Shown: positions 40,722 to 49,185, counted from the stretch's first letter. The stretch: 64,000 bases of DNA from Peptococcus simiae (GCF_046097595.1 NZ_JBJUVG010000010.1:1-64000), one strand, 5' to 3'. A program made the numbers and translations. The notes: generated by a model from the letters alone, not told the origin.

Positions 40722-42310
40722 TGCAGCTATACACCGACCAAGACCTAGAGCAAGAGAGCATCCCAATGCTTCAGGATAAAGACAACGCCCAACTCTACCG
40801 GGTAACAATGGGCCAAGACAACTTTCTCCTGCTCAAGCTAACCAGCGAGAGCGACAACCCCATCCACGTTATCCTGTCATCAGGCGACCCCGATAAAGCC
40901 CAACTCTTTCAGAACCTAAGAGATACCGCCAACCCCGTCCTAGACCAAGCCCAAGTCAAACAAGGCGAGAAAAGAATAGACTACCAGTTCATCATCAAAG
41001 AAGAACCCCCCCTAACCGCAGTTGACCTGAGCGAGAGTAAAGATAAAGAGCGAGCCATCTTCCACCTACAAGTAACAGCAGCCCTTATTCAGATCAACGC
41101 ATGGCTGAATGGCCTAGGCAGTAGACTGGGTAAAGTCAGCTATGATGACCTCTGCCTGTCACAAGCAACAGGAAATATTTTGCTCCAGTCCCTTGTTTAC
41201 GACCCAGAAGAAGAAGCCCTATATTATAACCCACCCCTAGAAAAAGAAGTCGGCTCTGAAACCGCCTACCTGTGTGGGCAATTGTGGAACAGACTGAACA
41301 AAAAAGAGCCAACCGAAGCCCCCAATATAAACGAGCTGCCTAAGATCCTTAGCAAAGAAAGCCAAGAAATGCTAGAGCAGCTTATCCTAGGCGAACCCTT
41401 AAATAACGAACTTATTTATAGCCAACTCCGTAACGAAATCCAACTTCTTTCAGCACCCCCCGAAGAGAAGAAAAGCGGACTGAAAAAGAAACTGGCCGGG
41501 AGCAAAGAGAAAGAAGCCAAGCCCAAGAAAAGGAAGAAGAACCTACCACCCCTCCCCCTTTTAGTCGCCGGCGGCCTCCTTATTTCCCTTATGCTCTTCA
41601 GGCTCGTCAGCTGTCAGGCCCAAGATGATCCCGAAGATACCAGTTCCACCATGGAAACCAGCGAAAGTAGCCAGACAGATAGTAGCGCCGACCTCGACTT
41701 TGAAAACTCCAGCCTGTCCGAACTTGAAGAAAGACAGGAAGAAGAAGATGCCGCCCGTGAAAAAGAACTAGAAGAAGAACGGGAAAAAGAAGCCGCCGAA
41801 CAGGAAGAGAAAGAAGCAGCTGAAAAAGCCCGTCAAGAACAGGAAGAAGCCGCCAACGCCAAAGAAAAAGAAAGAGATAACGCCTACAACGACCGACTCA
41901 AATCTCTTGAAAAAAGAAGTAGAGAGCTTGACGCAAGAGAAGCTAAGCTCCGGGACATGCAGAACCAATTAAGTAAGGCCCAAGCCAACGTGCAGGCCCA
42001 AAGCCAAGCGAATAGACAGGCCCAACCTGCTCAAAGTACCCAAGGAGCGCAACAACCTACCCCGGCTAAGCAATCGGGCCTCAAAGCGAGTACCAGCGAA
42101 GGCTTTTCAGTCAGTCCCTCCACAATTACCCTCGCCGTTAACGGTAAGGAAAAGCTGCTGCCGAATAAGACCTGCATTTGGTTAGTTGAAGATACTAGTA
42201 TTGCTACCGTTGAAAAAGGCACCGTTATTGGCCATGCTCAAGGCAAGACAACCATAAAAGCCCAAAGCCTGAAAGGGGAGACTTATACGATAAACGTGAC
42301 AGTTAAATAA
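40721..42310 (+). CDS. Single-pass membrane protein with coiled coil and BIG2-like domain
   Basis: The protein has 529 residues. Residues 1-250 are a soluble cytoplasmic domain of unknown kind. A Lys-rich stretch leads to one membrane helix near residues 287-305 (LPPLPLLVAGGLLISLMLF). Outside come an acidic Ser-rich part and a long Glu/Ala/Lys coiled coil (about 340-420). A Gln-rich linker follows, then a C-terminal Ig-like BIG2 domain (TITLAVNGKEKLLPNK, DTSIATVEKGTVIGHAQGKT). The layout suits a rod that spans the wall and meets a partner surface. The role in mating contact is inferred. Confidence 0.7.
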   Translation: MQLYTDQDLEQESIPMLQDKDNAQLYRVTMGQDNFLLLKLTSESDNPIHVILSSGDPDKAQLFQNLRDTANPVLDQAQVKQGEKRIDYQFIIKEEPPLTAVDLSESKDKERAIFHLQVTAALIQINAWLNGLGSRLGKVSYDDLCLSQATGNILLQSLVYDPEEEALYYNPPLEKEVGSETAYLCGQLWNRLNKKEPTEAPNINELPKILSKESQEMLEQLILGEPLNNELIYSQLRNEIQLLSAPPEEKKSGLKKKLAGSKEKEAKPKKRKKNLPPLPLLVAGGLLISLMLFRLVSCQAQDDPEDTSSTMETSESSQTDSSADLDFENSSLSELEERQEEEDAAREKELEEEREKEAAEQEEKEAAEKARQEQEEAANAKEKERDNAYNDRLKSLEKRSRELDAREAKLRDMQNQLSKAQANVQAQSQANRQAQPAQSTQGAQQPTPAKQSGLKASTSEGFSVSPSTITLAVNGKEKLLPNKTCIWLVEDTSIATVEKGTVIGHAQGKTTIKAQSLKGETYTINVTVK

Positions 42311-42364
42311 GCGGATGTTGAGATTAAAATATAATCATTGTAACCAATGGAAAGGAGGTATCAT

Positions 42365-42877
42365 ATGCAAGGCAGGACCCACCTTGTAGGTGGACTGGCA
42401 GTGGGGCTGGCCATGCTTAGCCTAGAGCGATTTCAAATGCCCATGGAAGACGCCCTCGTCTGTCTGGGAGCAGCAGCAGTAGGGAGCCTCCTCCCCGACA
42501 TAGACACCCCGGAGAGTAAACTAGGCCACCTCGTTAAACCCCTAGCCCTTATCCTTAACCGGACCACAGGCCACAGAGGCCTCACCCATAGCCCCCTCTT
42601 TGTTGCCATCTTATACCTACTCCTCGAAGCCATTATTCCCGGCTTTCATGACCCGGCCCTCTTTTTTACAGTCGGCATGCTTAGCCACCTTGTATTAGAT
42701 ATGCTCAACCATAAAGGCGTACCCCTCTTGTACCCCTTGCCCCTAAAACTTCATATTGCCAACCTAAAAAATGGCAGTATAGAAGAATTTACTATCCGAA
42801 TGATCCTCTGTGGCACCTGCTTCTTGCTGTGCCTACACCTCGTTATGGAGAAAGGAATCCCTTATGAATTACTTTAA
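42365..42877 (+). CDS. YdjM/DUF457-like membrane-bound metal-dependent hydrolase
   Basis: About 170 residues from ATG 42365 (AAAGGAGG upstream). The motifs GRTHLVGGLAVGL, GSLLPDIDTPESKLGH and TGHRGLTHSPLF supply the His and Asp residues of the DUF457/YdjM family, with four membrane helices. The family is described as membrane-bound predicted hydrolases, with no firm substrate. Its stop overlaps the next start. Confidence 0.8.
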   Translation: MQGRTHLVGGLAVGLAMLSLERFQMPMEDALVCLGAAAVGSLLPDIDTPESKLGHLVKPLALILNRTTGHRGLTHSPLFVAILYLLLEAIIPGFHDPALFFTVGMLSHLVLDMLNHKGVPLLYPLPLKLHIANLKNGSIEEFTIRMILCGTCFLLCLHLVMEKGIPYELL

Positions 42878-43094
42878 TCCTGATTACACCAAAGAAAAAA
42901 TAACCCTATTAAATAAACTCGCCGAAAGTCACCTAGAACGAGCAGAACTCCTATCTGAGATTGCCCTCTTAACAGCCCTCCTAGCGGATGCCCAAGGGGC
43001 AGAAAAAATAGTCCTGCATGAAGAAATAATCTCCCTAGATGACCTAGAAACCTTTTTCCAGTCCCTCTTCGACAGGGGTGGTAGCTTTGACTGA
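42864..43094 (+). CDS. Small helical hypothetical protein
   Basis: From ATG 42864, inside the end of the preceding gene, there are 76 residues: mostly helical and acidic (LLNKLAESHLERAELLSEIA). No family is recognised. It overlaps both neighbours and is surely translated with them. Confidence 0.6.
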   Translation: MNYFNPDYTKEKITLLNKLAESHLERAELLSEIALLTALLADAQGAEKIVLHEEIISLDDLETFFQSLFDRGGSFD

Positions 43095-43605
43095 AGAAGA
43101 AAAAATAACCGTCTGCCTAGAACGACTGAACCACCGGAGCATATATGACATAGCCCAGACCATAGGGATTACTAGCCAAGGAATCCATAACTTCTTAGAT
43201 AAATTGCCCGGCGTAAAAGGGGAGTGTAGCATCCCCCCTATTCCGGATAGCCTCGCCAAGCGAGTGATTACCTACTACTTCCTAGGCTATACAACCCTAG
43301 AAATATCCGAGAGGCTAGACCTATACCCCGGCGAAGTCATAGATGTATTTTCAGCCCTAAAGACCAAGAAAAACCCGGCCGTTCGCAGCAAATACTACCC
43401 GGCTGTTACAGAATGGATGAAAGAAAATGGCTACACCATCAAAGAATTTGGTCAGGCCATAGGCGTTCATCCTAATAAGCTAAGTGCTATTTTACGGGGC
43501 GAGTACAGAAACCATATGACCTGCAAAGTTGCCCAGAAGATTAAAAGCTTTACAGGCCTAAGCCTGAAAGAGATCTATAGCGTTCAGCTGAATAAAGGAG
43601 AGTAA
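43078..43605 (+). CDS. HTH DNA-binding protein with two helix-turn-helix regions
   Basis: The 175 residues show a first helix-turn-helix near residues 20-40 (SIYDIAQTIGITSQGIHNFL) and another near 130-155 (KEFGQAIGVHPNKLSAILRG). The GTG at 43078 follows GACAGGGG; TTG 43087 is an alternative start. It is probably a regulator within the operon, with unknown target. Confidence 0.6.
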   Translation: MVALTEEEKITVCLERLNHRSIYDIAQTIGITSQGIHNFLDKLPGVKGECSIPPIPDSLAKRVITYYFLGYTTLEISERLDLYPGEVIDVFSALKTKKNPAVRSKYYPAVTEWMKENGYTIKEFGQAIGVHPNKLSAILRGEYRNHMTCKVAQKIKSFTGLSLKEIYSVQLNKGE

Positions 43606-43610
43606 TCACC

Positions 43611-44648
43611 ATGAATAAAGCACAAAAAAGACTTTTACTCGTAGTCGCAATAATCGGTTGTGTGATCCTCGGCTTTATCTTGGGAAAGATCCTCTTGAAA
43701 CCTCCGGAAGTGGAAGCACCCAAAGAAGAACCCACTAACGAAACAGCAGAACTCAAGGCAGACCCCAAATACACCAATGATGAGGTCGTCCAATACAACT
43801 TCGGTAAAGGCACCTTAAAGGCCGGACTGGGGAAAAAGATTAAAGATGACCACATTTACCTGAACCTAGATAGTGATTACAAGGGCAATATTGGCTACTA
43901 TGTCGAAAGCGACCGTGTTCCCCTAGAACTTAGCCGGGGCCAAGACCAAACCGCTGATACCGTTGACCTATCCAAAGAAACCAACGTCATTATGCGGTCC
44001 CCCTACTACCAAATAGACCTAGGACCTAGCCGCTACCTAAACGAGAAAGATTACGGCATCCGCTGGCAGGATGACGAACTCTATGACGGGAAAAGAGGCG
44101 GTGCCACCATTAATATCCGGGGCATTGACCGGGAAAGCGGTGAACTCCTTTTCATTGCAGACCTAACCATCAGCTATAACAAAGAAACCGGAGAATACCG
44201 CTTAGATACGCTAAAGAGCGCAGAAGTCCTAGATAAACAGAATCTTAGCCCTAAAGAAAGAGATAAGGCCCTCCAAGAGGCAACAGACTTCGTTAATGAC
44301 AAGCTTGAATTAGACCTACCGGAAGGCTGGGAAAAAGAAGCTAAAGAAAAGGCCATCTGCCATATGCACGAGATGACCTATTTCCCTCGCTACCTAGATA
44401 CAGAAAAGAAAGTAGCCTACAAAAGAGACATTACTACCTGCACCAATACCGTAGCAGTCAACCTGCCCCTGCCCCCGAACCGGTATGGCTTTGTAACCGT
44501 CTACTTTGCACCTAAAACCCAGCTGATTGGCCTAGAAAAGCCGACAGCCCCCGGAGAAGATGACCTTAATCTGAAACTCATAGGCTATGACCCCATCTAT
44601 CCTAAAAACCCACAGACCGCTATTGCACCGCCACGATTCTATGATTAA
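43611..44648 (+). CDS. Membrane-anchored extracellular hypothetical protein
   Basis: The 345 residues have one N-terminal membrane helix (LLLVVAIIGCVILGFILGKI). A large outside domain follows, rich in short beta strands (IKDDHIYLNLDSDYKGNIGY, GFVTVYFAPKTQLIGLEKPT). The helix may be an uncleaved signal anchor. AAAGGAG precedes the ATG. No family is recognised; by position it is an accessory part of the transfer apparatus. Confidence 0.65.
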   Translation: MNKAQKRLLLVVAIIGCVILGFILGKILLKPPEVEAPKEEPTNETAELKADPKYTNDEVVQYNFGKGTLKAGLGKKIKDDHIYLNLDSDYKGNIGYYVESDRVPLELSRGQDQTADTVDLSKETNVIMRSPYYQIDLGPSRYLNEKDYGIRWQDDELYDGKRGGATINIRGIDRESGELLFIADLTISYNKETGEYRLDTLKSAEVLDKQNLSPKERDKALQEATDFVNDKLELDLPEGWEKEAKEKAICHMHEMTYFPRYLDTEKKVAYKRDITTCTNTVAVNLPLPPNRYGFVTVYFAPKTQLIGLEKPTAPGEDDLNLKLIGYDPIYPKNPQTAIAPPRFYD

Positions 44649-44660
44649 GGAGGGATTAGC

Positions 44661-44997
44661 GTGGCAAAAATCCTAGATACAGCAGAACAAAAAGAAGCCC
44701 TAAGAGAAATAACAGAAGGGCTGAAAGTCATTCAAGATATAGACAAAGTTTTAGCCAGTTCCAGCCCCCTTTGCCTTGGTATTTTAAGCGACAACAAGCT
44801 AAAAATAAGCCTAGATACCCATACCTCCGAGAGTGGTCAAGTCGAGCGCCTGCTGGGAAAATTAAGGGCCAAGATAGCCAAGAAAATACCTGCGCAAGCA
44901 GATAAATACCATATTGGCCTCTCCGAAGAAGAGCGGACCCTTATTAGCGGCCCCTCGAAGGAAGAGAAGGGTGTAGAGGATAAGAAGGTAAGAAAAA
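44661..44997 (+). pseudogene. Small gene interrupted by a TnpB element, 5' part
   Basis: The frame from the codon at 44661 gives about 112 residues before tnpB starts (LREITEGLKVIQDIDKVLAS, GQVERLLGKLRAKIAKKIPA). It then runs into tnpB and stops at 45020. A matching open frame ending in a proper stop reappears after the element at 46248-46373 in the same phase. The gene was therefore split. The protein is of unknown function. Confidence 0.6.
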
Positions 44998-46245
44998 ATG
45001 CTGAAGTCACTAAAAATTAGGATCTATCCTAATAAACAGCAAGAAGAACTTCTCAATAAAACCTTTGGCTGTGTCCGGTTCATATACAACCACTACTTGG
45101 ATCAAAAAATTGGCCATTACAAAGAAACGGGGACAAATTTAAGCTATGCGTCCTGTTCAAAGGATTTAACGGCATTAAAAAAAGAACTTATTTGGCTAAA
45201 AGAAGTCGATAAATTTGCATTACAAAATGCACTCAGAGGTCTTGAGGCCGCCTATAAGAACTTTTTTGAAAAGAGAAGTTCATTTCCGACCTTCAAATCT
45301 AAAAAGCGGAGTAAACCATCTTACAAAACAAGCTTTACCAATAACAATATCGAAATTCGAGACAATGCAATAAAACTACCAAAACTAGGCTTTGTTCACT
45401 ATCGAGACGCTACAGTCATCAAAGAGAAAATCATCAGTGTTACCCTGTCAAAAACAAGGACAGGTAAATACTTTGCAAGCATTACTTATGAAAAAGAAGA
45501 CGTCCTGCGACTTGAAAAGACCCATTCACACATAGGTATTGATGTAGGTATTAATGATTTTCTCATTACCTCAAGTGGGGAAAAAATAAAAAACCCCCAC
45601 TTCTATAGATGTCTGGAAAAGAAACTCGCTAAAGAGCAAAGGATTCTTTCCAGGCGCTATGAACAAGCCAAAAAGGAAAACAGACCCCTCTCAGAATGTA
45701 AGAACTATCAAAAGCAAAAACGAAGAGTTGCAGCGATACACGAGAAGATAGCGAATCAAAGAAAAGACTTCTTGCAAAAATTAAGCACCGATATCATCAA
45801 AAGCCACGATGTAATCTGTGTTGAAAATATCAACGTAAAAGGTCTTCTCCAAAAGCACAAGCTAGCAAAATCTATTTCCGATGTATCGTGGTCAGAATTT
45901 ATTCGACAACTTGAATATAAAGCGGACTGGTACGGCAAACAAGTCATCAAAATCGATCGCTTTTACCCGTCGAGTAAAACCTGTCATATCTGCGGTCATA
46001 AAGAAGACTTAACCCTGTCAACAAGAGAATGGCAATGTCCAAGTTGTCACACAATCCATGACCGAGATATCAACGCAGCGGTTAACATATTGCACGAAGG
46101 CTTAAAACAATTAGCTTAACATATACAATAACCCTAGGAACTAGGGGGATAGCTTGGTAAATTTACGTAACCGCTGGTTTAGCGAATGTTAAATCAAGTA
46201 TGCGTATTACCCAAGAACCCCGTGACTTTAGTCGTGGGAGGTTCA
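44990..46245 (+). mobile_element. IS200/IS605-type TnpB-only element
   Basis: It carries tnpB and ends in the hairpin AACCCCGTGACT-TTA-GTCGTGGGAGGTT region (46216-46243), typical of the right end. No TnpA and no group I intron core are present. The left boundary lies just before tnpB and cannot be set exactly. Confidence 0.7.
44998..46119 (+). CDS. tnpB: TnpB RNA-guided endonuclease
   Basis: The 373 residues are a full-length TnpB. There is a helical N-terminal part with FGCVRFIYNHYL. RuvC-like residues are in GIDVGINDFLIT (Asp), ICVENINVKGLL (Glu) and HDRDINAAVNIL (Asp). A zinc finger has CHICG and CPSCH near residues 325-350. Such proteins cut DNA guided by an RNA made from the right end of the element. 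The noncoding 46120-46245 is the likely source of that RNA. It is only distantly related to the TnpB at 39372. Confidence 0.92.
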   Translation: MLKSLKIRIYPNKQQEELLNKTFGCVRFIYNHYLDQKIGHYKETGTNLSYASCSKDLTALKKELIWLKEVDKFALQNALRGLEAAYKNFFEKRSSFPTFKSKKRSKPSYKTSFTNNNIEIRDNAIKLPKLGFVHYRDATVIKEKIISVTLSKTRTGKYFASITYEKEDVLRLEKTHSHIGIDVGINDFLITSSGEKIKNPHFYRCLEKKLAKEQRILSRRYEQAKKENRPLSECKNYQKQKRRVAAIHEKIANQRKDFLQKLSTDIIKSHDVICVENINVKGLLQKHKLAKSISDVSWSEFIRQLEYKADWYGKQVIKIDRFYPSSKTCHICGHKEDLTLSTREWQCPSCHTIHDRDINAAVNILHEGLKQLA

Positions 46246-46247
46246 GC

Positions 46248-46373
46248 GTCAAATGGAACGAGGAGCAGATTAATACGGCCCAGCTTCTAAAAGCCTTTGG
46301 CCAGCAGCCCCTCTTTGGCGATAAGCGTGCTAAAACACGCTGGCTTGTATTCAAAAAGCCAGAGGTTCAATAA
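46248..46373 (+). pseudogene. 3' part of the gene split by the TnpB element
   Basis: The frame reads VKWNEEQINTAQLLKAFGQQ then PLFGDKRAKTRWLVFKKPEV to a stop at 46371. It has no start. It is in the same phase as 44661-44997, supporting a single ancestral gene. Confidence 0.55.
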
Positions 46374-46444
46374 AAAATAGCCCTGCACTCATTGTGTAGG
46401 ACTGAAAAAGAAAGGTTAAAAAATAGATAAATTTATAAAAAGGG

Positions 46445-46473
46445 TTGACAGTAAACCCCAATGATGGTATGAT
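46445..46473 (+). promoter_or_regulatory. Promoter of putative small RNA 1
   Basis: TTGACA and TATGAT are spaced by 17 bp, with ATGG directly before the -10 box. Confidence 0.75.
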
Positions 46474-46479
46474 GTATTT

Positions 46480-46593
46480 AGATGAGATTGGCCTATCTCA
46501 TCAGGTTCATTAGATAAAAATCTGCGATTCATTTTTTATCTCCTTTTTTTCATGGGAAGCACCCGACCGTTTTGCTCCGGTCGGGTGTTTTCT
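46480..46593 (+). ncRNA. Putative small RNA 1
   Basis: From the promoter at 46445 to the terminator at 46561-46593 there is no coding frame. Instead it has a hairpin GATGAGAT / ATCTCATC (46482-46503) and a second AGATAAAAA / TTTTTATCT (46512-46541) followed by CTCCTTTTTTT. The strong terminator CCCGACCG / CGGTCGGG ends it. The CTCC-U tract is complementary to the AAAAGGAG ribosome binding sites of genes downstream. The unit at 46676 has the same build with different stems. Confidence 0.6.
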
Positions 46594-46640
46594 TGTCTAT
46601 AAAAATAAACCATAAAAGGTAAAAATTCAGCAAAAGGATG

Positions 46641-46669
46641 TTGACAAAAAACCATAAAGATGGTATCGT
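46641..46669 (+). promoter_or_regulatory. Promoter of putative small RNA 2
   Basis: TTGACA and TATCGT are spaced by 17 bp, with ACCAT-AAAG-ATGGT as an inverted repeat next to the -10 box. Confidence 0.65.
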
Positions 46670-46675
46670 ATAAAT

Positions 46676-46787
46676 AGATAAAGACCTAGCCCTTTATCTT
46701 TGCAGGTAAATTCGCTCATTTCTGCATTTCTCCTTTTTTTCTCATAAAGAAAATACCCGATTGGTTTAATGCCAGTCGGGTATTTTC
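46676..46787 (+). ncRNA. Putative small RNA 2
   Basis: The layout is the same as unit 1: hairpin GATAAAG / CTTTATC (46677-46698), a second TGCAG / CTGCA hairpin, then TTTCTCCTTTTTTT. The terminator AAATACCCGA / TCGGGTATTT (46751-46787) also serves the convergent gene at 46798. The first stems of the two units differ in nearly every pair yet both form, which supports RNA structure. Confidence 0.6.
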
Positions 46788-46797
46788 GTATGCTCTT

Positions 46798-47529
46798 CTA
46801 TAAAGCCACATGGCCCAAAAGTACGCTAGGTCGGTCCTCGTTAAAGTAAATGATGTAGACCCCGTTAATGATGAAGTCCTTCTTGCCCGGTACAACAAAG
46901 GTAAAGTAGGAGGGGATATCATCACTTGTTGCAAAGACAACCTTAGTCCGGTTTCTTGCCTTGGAGGGCTTCACGTCAACAGCTGATACCACCTGTTCTA
47001 CAATCTTCCCGGCAGCAAATTGGAGTTTTGTTTCCAGCGCCATGTAAAGAAAGCAGAGGGAGATCACTATCCCCGTAAGGTAACTAATCCGCTTCTCCGT
47101 TATGGTTAGAAAAATACAAAAGAGAAAAACACCGAGGGCCATAAGGTACTGCATGAGGACCTTCTTTTGCAGCCCGGCAGGTAATTCAGTTGTCCGGTAA
47201 GTACGGAAGCCCGCTAAAATCTTTTTTTTGAGGCCTTTAACCCATACAGATAGGTCAGCCATAGCGAGGCCTAGTTTACCATTATTTTCTTCTCTGGGCG
47301 CTTCCTGTGGGGTTTCTAAGGACAGGGCTTCCTCTTCCGGCAGGTCCTCTTGAGGCGCAACCCCTTCATCTTCAGCATAGTCAGTAATCGTAAGTACCGT
47401 TCCTGTTAGTTCCCTACGGTCATCCATGAGGTAGAGTTTCTTGTTTTCCTCATCATACCTACCCTCCCGTGTTAAGGTGCCAAAAGTAAAGACACGTCTT
47501 GGGAGCAGGTAAATTTCTTTTGTGGTCAT
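46798..47529 (-). CDS. Two-TM membrane protein of unknown function
   Basis: The 243 residues start with a soluble beta-rich domain (EIYLLPRRVFTFGTLTREGR). An acidic linker is followed by two membrane helices near residues 130-165 (YLMALGVFLFCIFLTI, ISYLTGIVISLCFLYMALE), then a C-terminal beta-rich domain (KVVFATSDDIPSYFTFVVPG). No family is recognised. The promoter is divergent from that of 47674 and shares the ATGGTAT motif, so the two may be co-regulated. AGGAGGTG precedes the ATG. Confidence 0.65.
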   Translation of the reverse strand: MTTKEIYLLPRRVFTFGTLTREGRYDEENKKLYLMDDRRELTGTVLTITDYAEDEGVAPQEDLPEEEALSLETPQEAPREENNGKLGLAMADLSVWVKGLKKKILAGFRTYRTTELPAGLQKKVLMQYLMALGVFLFCIFLTITEKRISYLTGIVISLCFLYMALETKLQFAAGKIVEQVVSAVDVKPSKARNRTKVVFATSDDIPSYFTFVVPGKKDFIINGVYIIYFNEDRPSVLLGHVAL

Positions 47530-47570
47530 GCCGCACCTCCTGTAAAAACAAACATATTGTACATAATAAT

Positions 47571-47635
47571 ATCATACCATTTTAATTGCTTAAGGTCTAC
47601 ATATTGTTGACCAAAAATCGCAAAGATGGTATTAT
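47571..47635. promoter_or_regulatory. Divergent promoters with shared ATGGTAT motif
   Basis: On the plus strand, TTGACC (47607) and TATTAT (47630) are spaced by 17 bp, preceded by ATGG. On the minus strand, ATGGTATGAT (47580-47571) gives the -10 region, with TAGACC as a weak -35 box. Confidence 0.6.
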
Positions 47636-47673
47636 GTTGATGAAGTATAGCTATTCGAAGAGGGAGGATATAC

Positions 47674-48342
47674 ATGGCAATCGCAGAACGTGAATTAGTA
47701 GATAAGACTGTTGAAGCCGCCCTATATCAATACGGAGAAAAGACAGATCCCCAAACCCTAGGGGCCTTTAAGAAAAAGTACTGGTCTAAGAATAATAATA
47801 CAAATGATGTCCGGTCTATGACCTATGATATGCTTTTAGATTTTACTCACTTTTACGAGATAAGCTTGAAAGAGGCCCTTCGTATTGCAGGCATTGATTT
47901 TCCAGACCTCGAAGGGGAAGAGGCAGCATTTCTCGACTTAGCAGAAAAGGTGGACGAGGCCGTTTTACCCCATATAGAAGCCAGCCTAAAGCGAATCCTG
48001 CCGGAGTGCTGGGAAGAGACCGTAAGCCTCACCCCTACCAAGCGAGTAATGGAATACATAGACAGGTCTACCATTCCTCGCCGCCGGCATTTTCAGAACC
48101 AGTCCCTTCAGACCGCTTGGGAAGACAGGACAGCATCTACCACCCTAGGGACCAAGGACCTGCCGGAGATTGTCCGTGAATTAAATTTGACCCTTTCCTG
48201 GATTTTAAATACAAGAGAGCCAACCGGCCTTTATACTGATAACAGTCAAGTTGAGCGGATCCTGAACCTCTTTATTTTACTCCAGCCCTATGCAAAAAAG
48301 ACCCTACTTGAGGCCTTAAAAGCTATTCAGGAGGTGGGCTAA
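47674..48342 (+). CDS. Hypothetical helical protein, possible regulator
   Basis: The 222-residue soluble helical protein contains KTDPQTLGAFKKKYWSKNNN and SMTYDMLLDFTHFYEISLKE. The early part could be a diverged helix-turn-helix. Its stop overlaps the ATG of the HTH regulator at 48342, so they are a pair. GGGAGGA precedes the ATG. Confidence 0.6.
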   Translation: MAIAERELVDKTVEAALYQYGEKTDPQTLGAFKKKYWSKNNNTNDVRSMTYDMLLDFTHFYEISLKEALRIAGIDFPDLEGEEAAFLDLAEKVDEAVLPHIEASLKRILPECWEETVSLTPTKRVMEYIDRSTIPRRRHFQNQSLQTAWEDRTASTTLGTKDLPEIVRELNLTLSWILNTREPTGLYTDNSQVERILNLFILLQPYAKKTLLEALKAIQEVG

Positions 48343-49079
48343 TGGAATTATTAAAGGCATGGCATAATCTCCCTGAAGAAGATAAATACAAGGCCTCCAT
48401 CCCTATAGCCAAGATCCTGCGTAATGATGCCTCCGGGAGAGTAAAGGACTTAATAGAAGCCCAAGGGAAGACTGCCAGTTACATATCTGAACAAATAGGC
48501 GTTACCCGAGGCGGCCTTTCCCGGAATTTAAAGGGTAATTTTAATTGCCCCCTAGACAGCCTGCGCATATTGGCCTACCAAGAGTTTAACGTCAGCATTC
48601 ACTATATATTCTTTGGAGAAAAAGGGACCAGCCAACTGCCGAGACTCTTAGAAGAAGTCATGGCAGCAGAGGACCTGCCTAAGTTAGAAGGTCGACTGGA
48701 GGATCCGACAGTGGCGCCTCCCCTCCTTTACAGGCTCACAGAACTGGCTCAGGATAGAGGCCTACCCCTGCCGAATCTAGGTGGTCTAAAGGCTTCTCAG
48801 GACCTCAAAATGACCTTTCGTAAACTAGAAAAGAATCCGGACTTTACCCCAAGGATAAATTTTTTCATCTTCCTAGCCATGTACTTAGATACCTCCATGG
48901 ACTACCTCCTTGGGAATAACTACGCCCGGTTTACGGACATATCTGTCCATGGTAAGACTATTCGGGATAAGGACCGGTTGGGGTTTCTAAGGTGCTACTT
49001 AGAGCTGGATAAAGAAGAGCAGGTGAAGGTAGCCGGTCGTGTCCTAGCTGGGGACTGGCAAGAAAAGGGCAAAAGGTAG
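48342..49079 (+). CDS. XRE-family HTH regulator
   Basis: The 245 residues have a Cro/CI-type helix-turn-helix near residues 45-75 (KTASYISEQIGVTRGGLSRN, then CPLDSLRILAYQ). A second helix-turn-helix-like region lies near residues 150-200 (GGLKASQDLKMTFRKLEKNP). It could be the repressor acting on the ATGGTAT promoters, but nothing in the sequence proves this. It is translated with the preceding gene. Confidence 0.75.
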   Translation: MELLKAWHNLPEEDKYKASIPIAKILRNDASGRVKDLIEAQGKTASYISEQIGVTRGGLSRNLKGNFNCPLDSLRILAYQEFNVSIHYIFFGEKGTSQLPRLLEEVMAAEDLPKLEGRLEDPTVAPPLLYRLTELAQDRGLPLPNLGGLKASQDLKMTFRKLEKNPDFTPRINFFIFLAMYLDTSMDYLLGNNYARFTDISVHGKTIRDKDRLGFLRCYLELDKEEQVKVAGRVLAGDWQEKGKR

Positions 49080-49121
49080 ACAAAGGTCCTTTCAGTCCAA
49101 GAAGACATGTTTATATATAGG

Positions 49122-49144
49122 CACGCCTTAATGGCGTGTTTTTC
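49122..49144 (+). terminator. Rho-independent terminator
   Basis: CACGCC-TTAAT-GGCGTG with five T. The same hairpin is at 59948-59970, at the left edge of the duplicated RNA-Rpn unit. Confidence 0.85.
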
Positions 49145-49156
49145 TATCCATAGATG

Positions 49157-49185
49157 TTGACTTTAAAAAATAAAGGTTGTATAAT
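49157..49185 (+). promoter_or_regulatory. Consensus promoter of structured RNA copy 1
   Basis: TTGACT and TATAAT are spaced by 17 bp, the best sigma-A promoter of the region. The copy at 59983-60011 is the same in both boxes. Confidence 0.85.

Noticed and set aside
46120..46245. Group I intron behind the second TnpB
   Set aside because: No P, Q, R or S elements are found; only the right-end hairpin is present.
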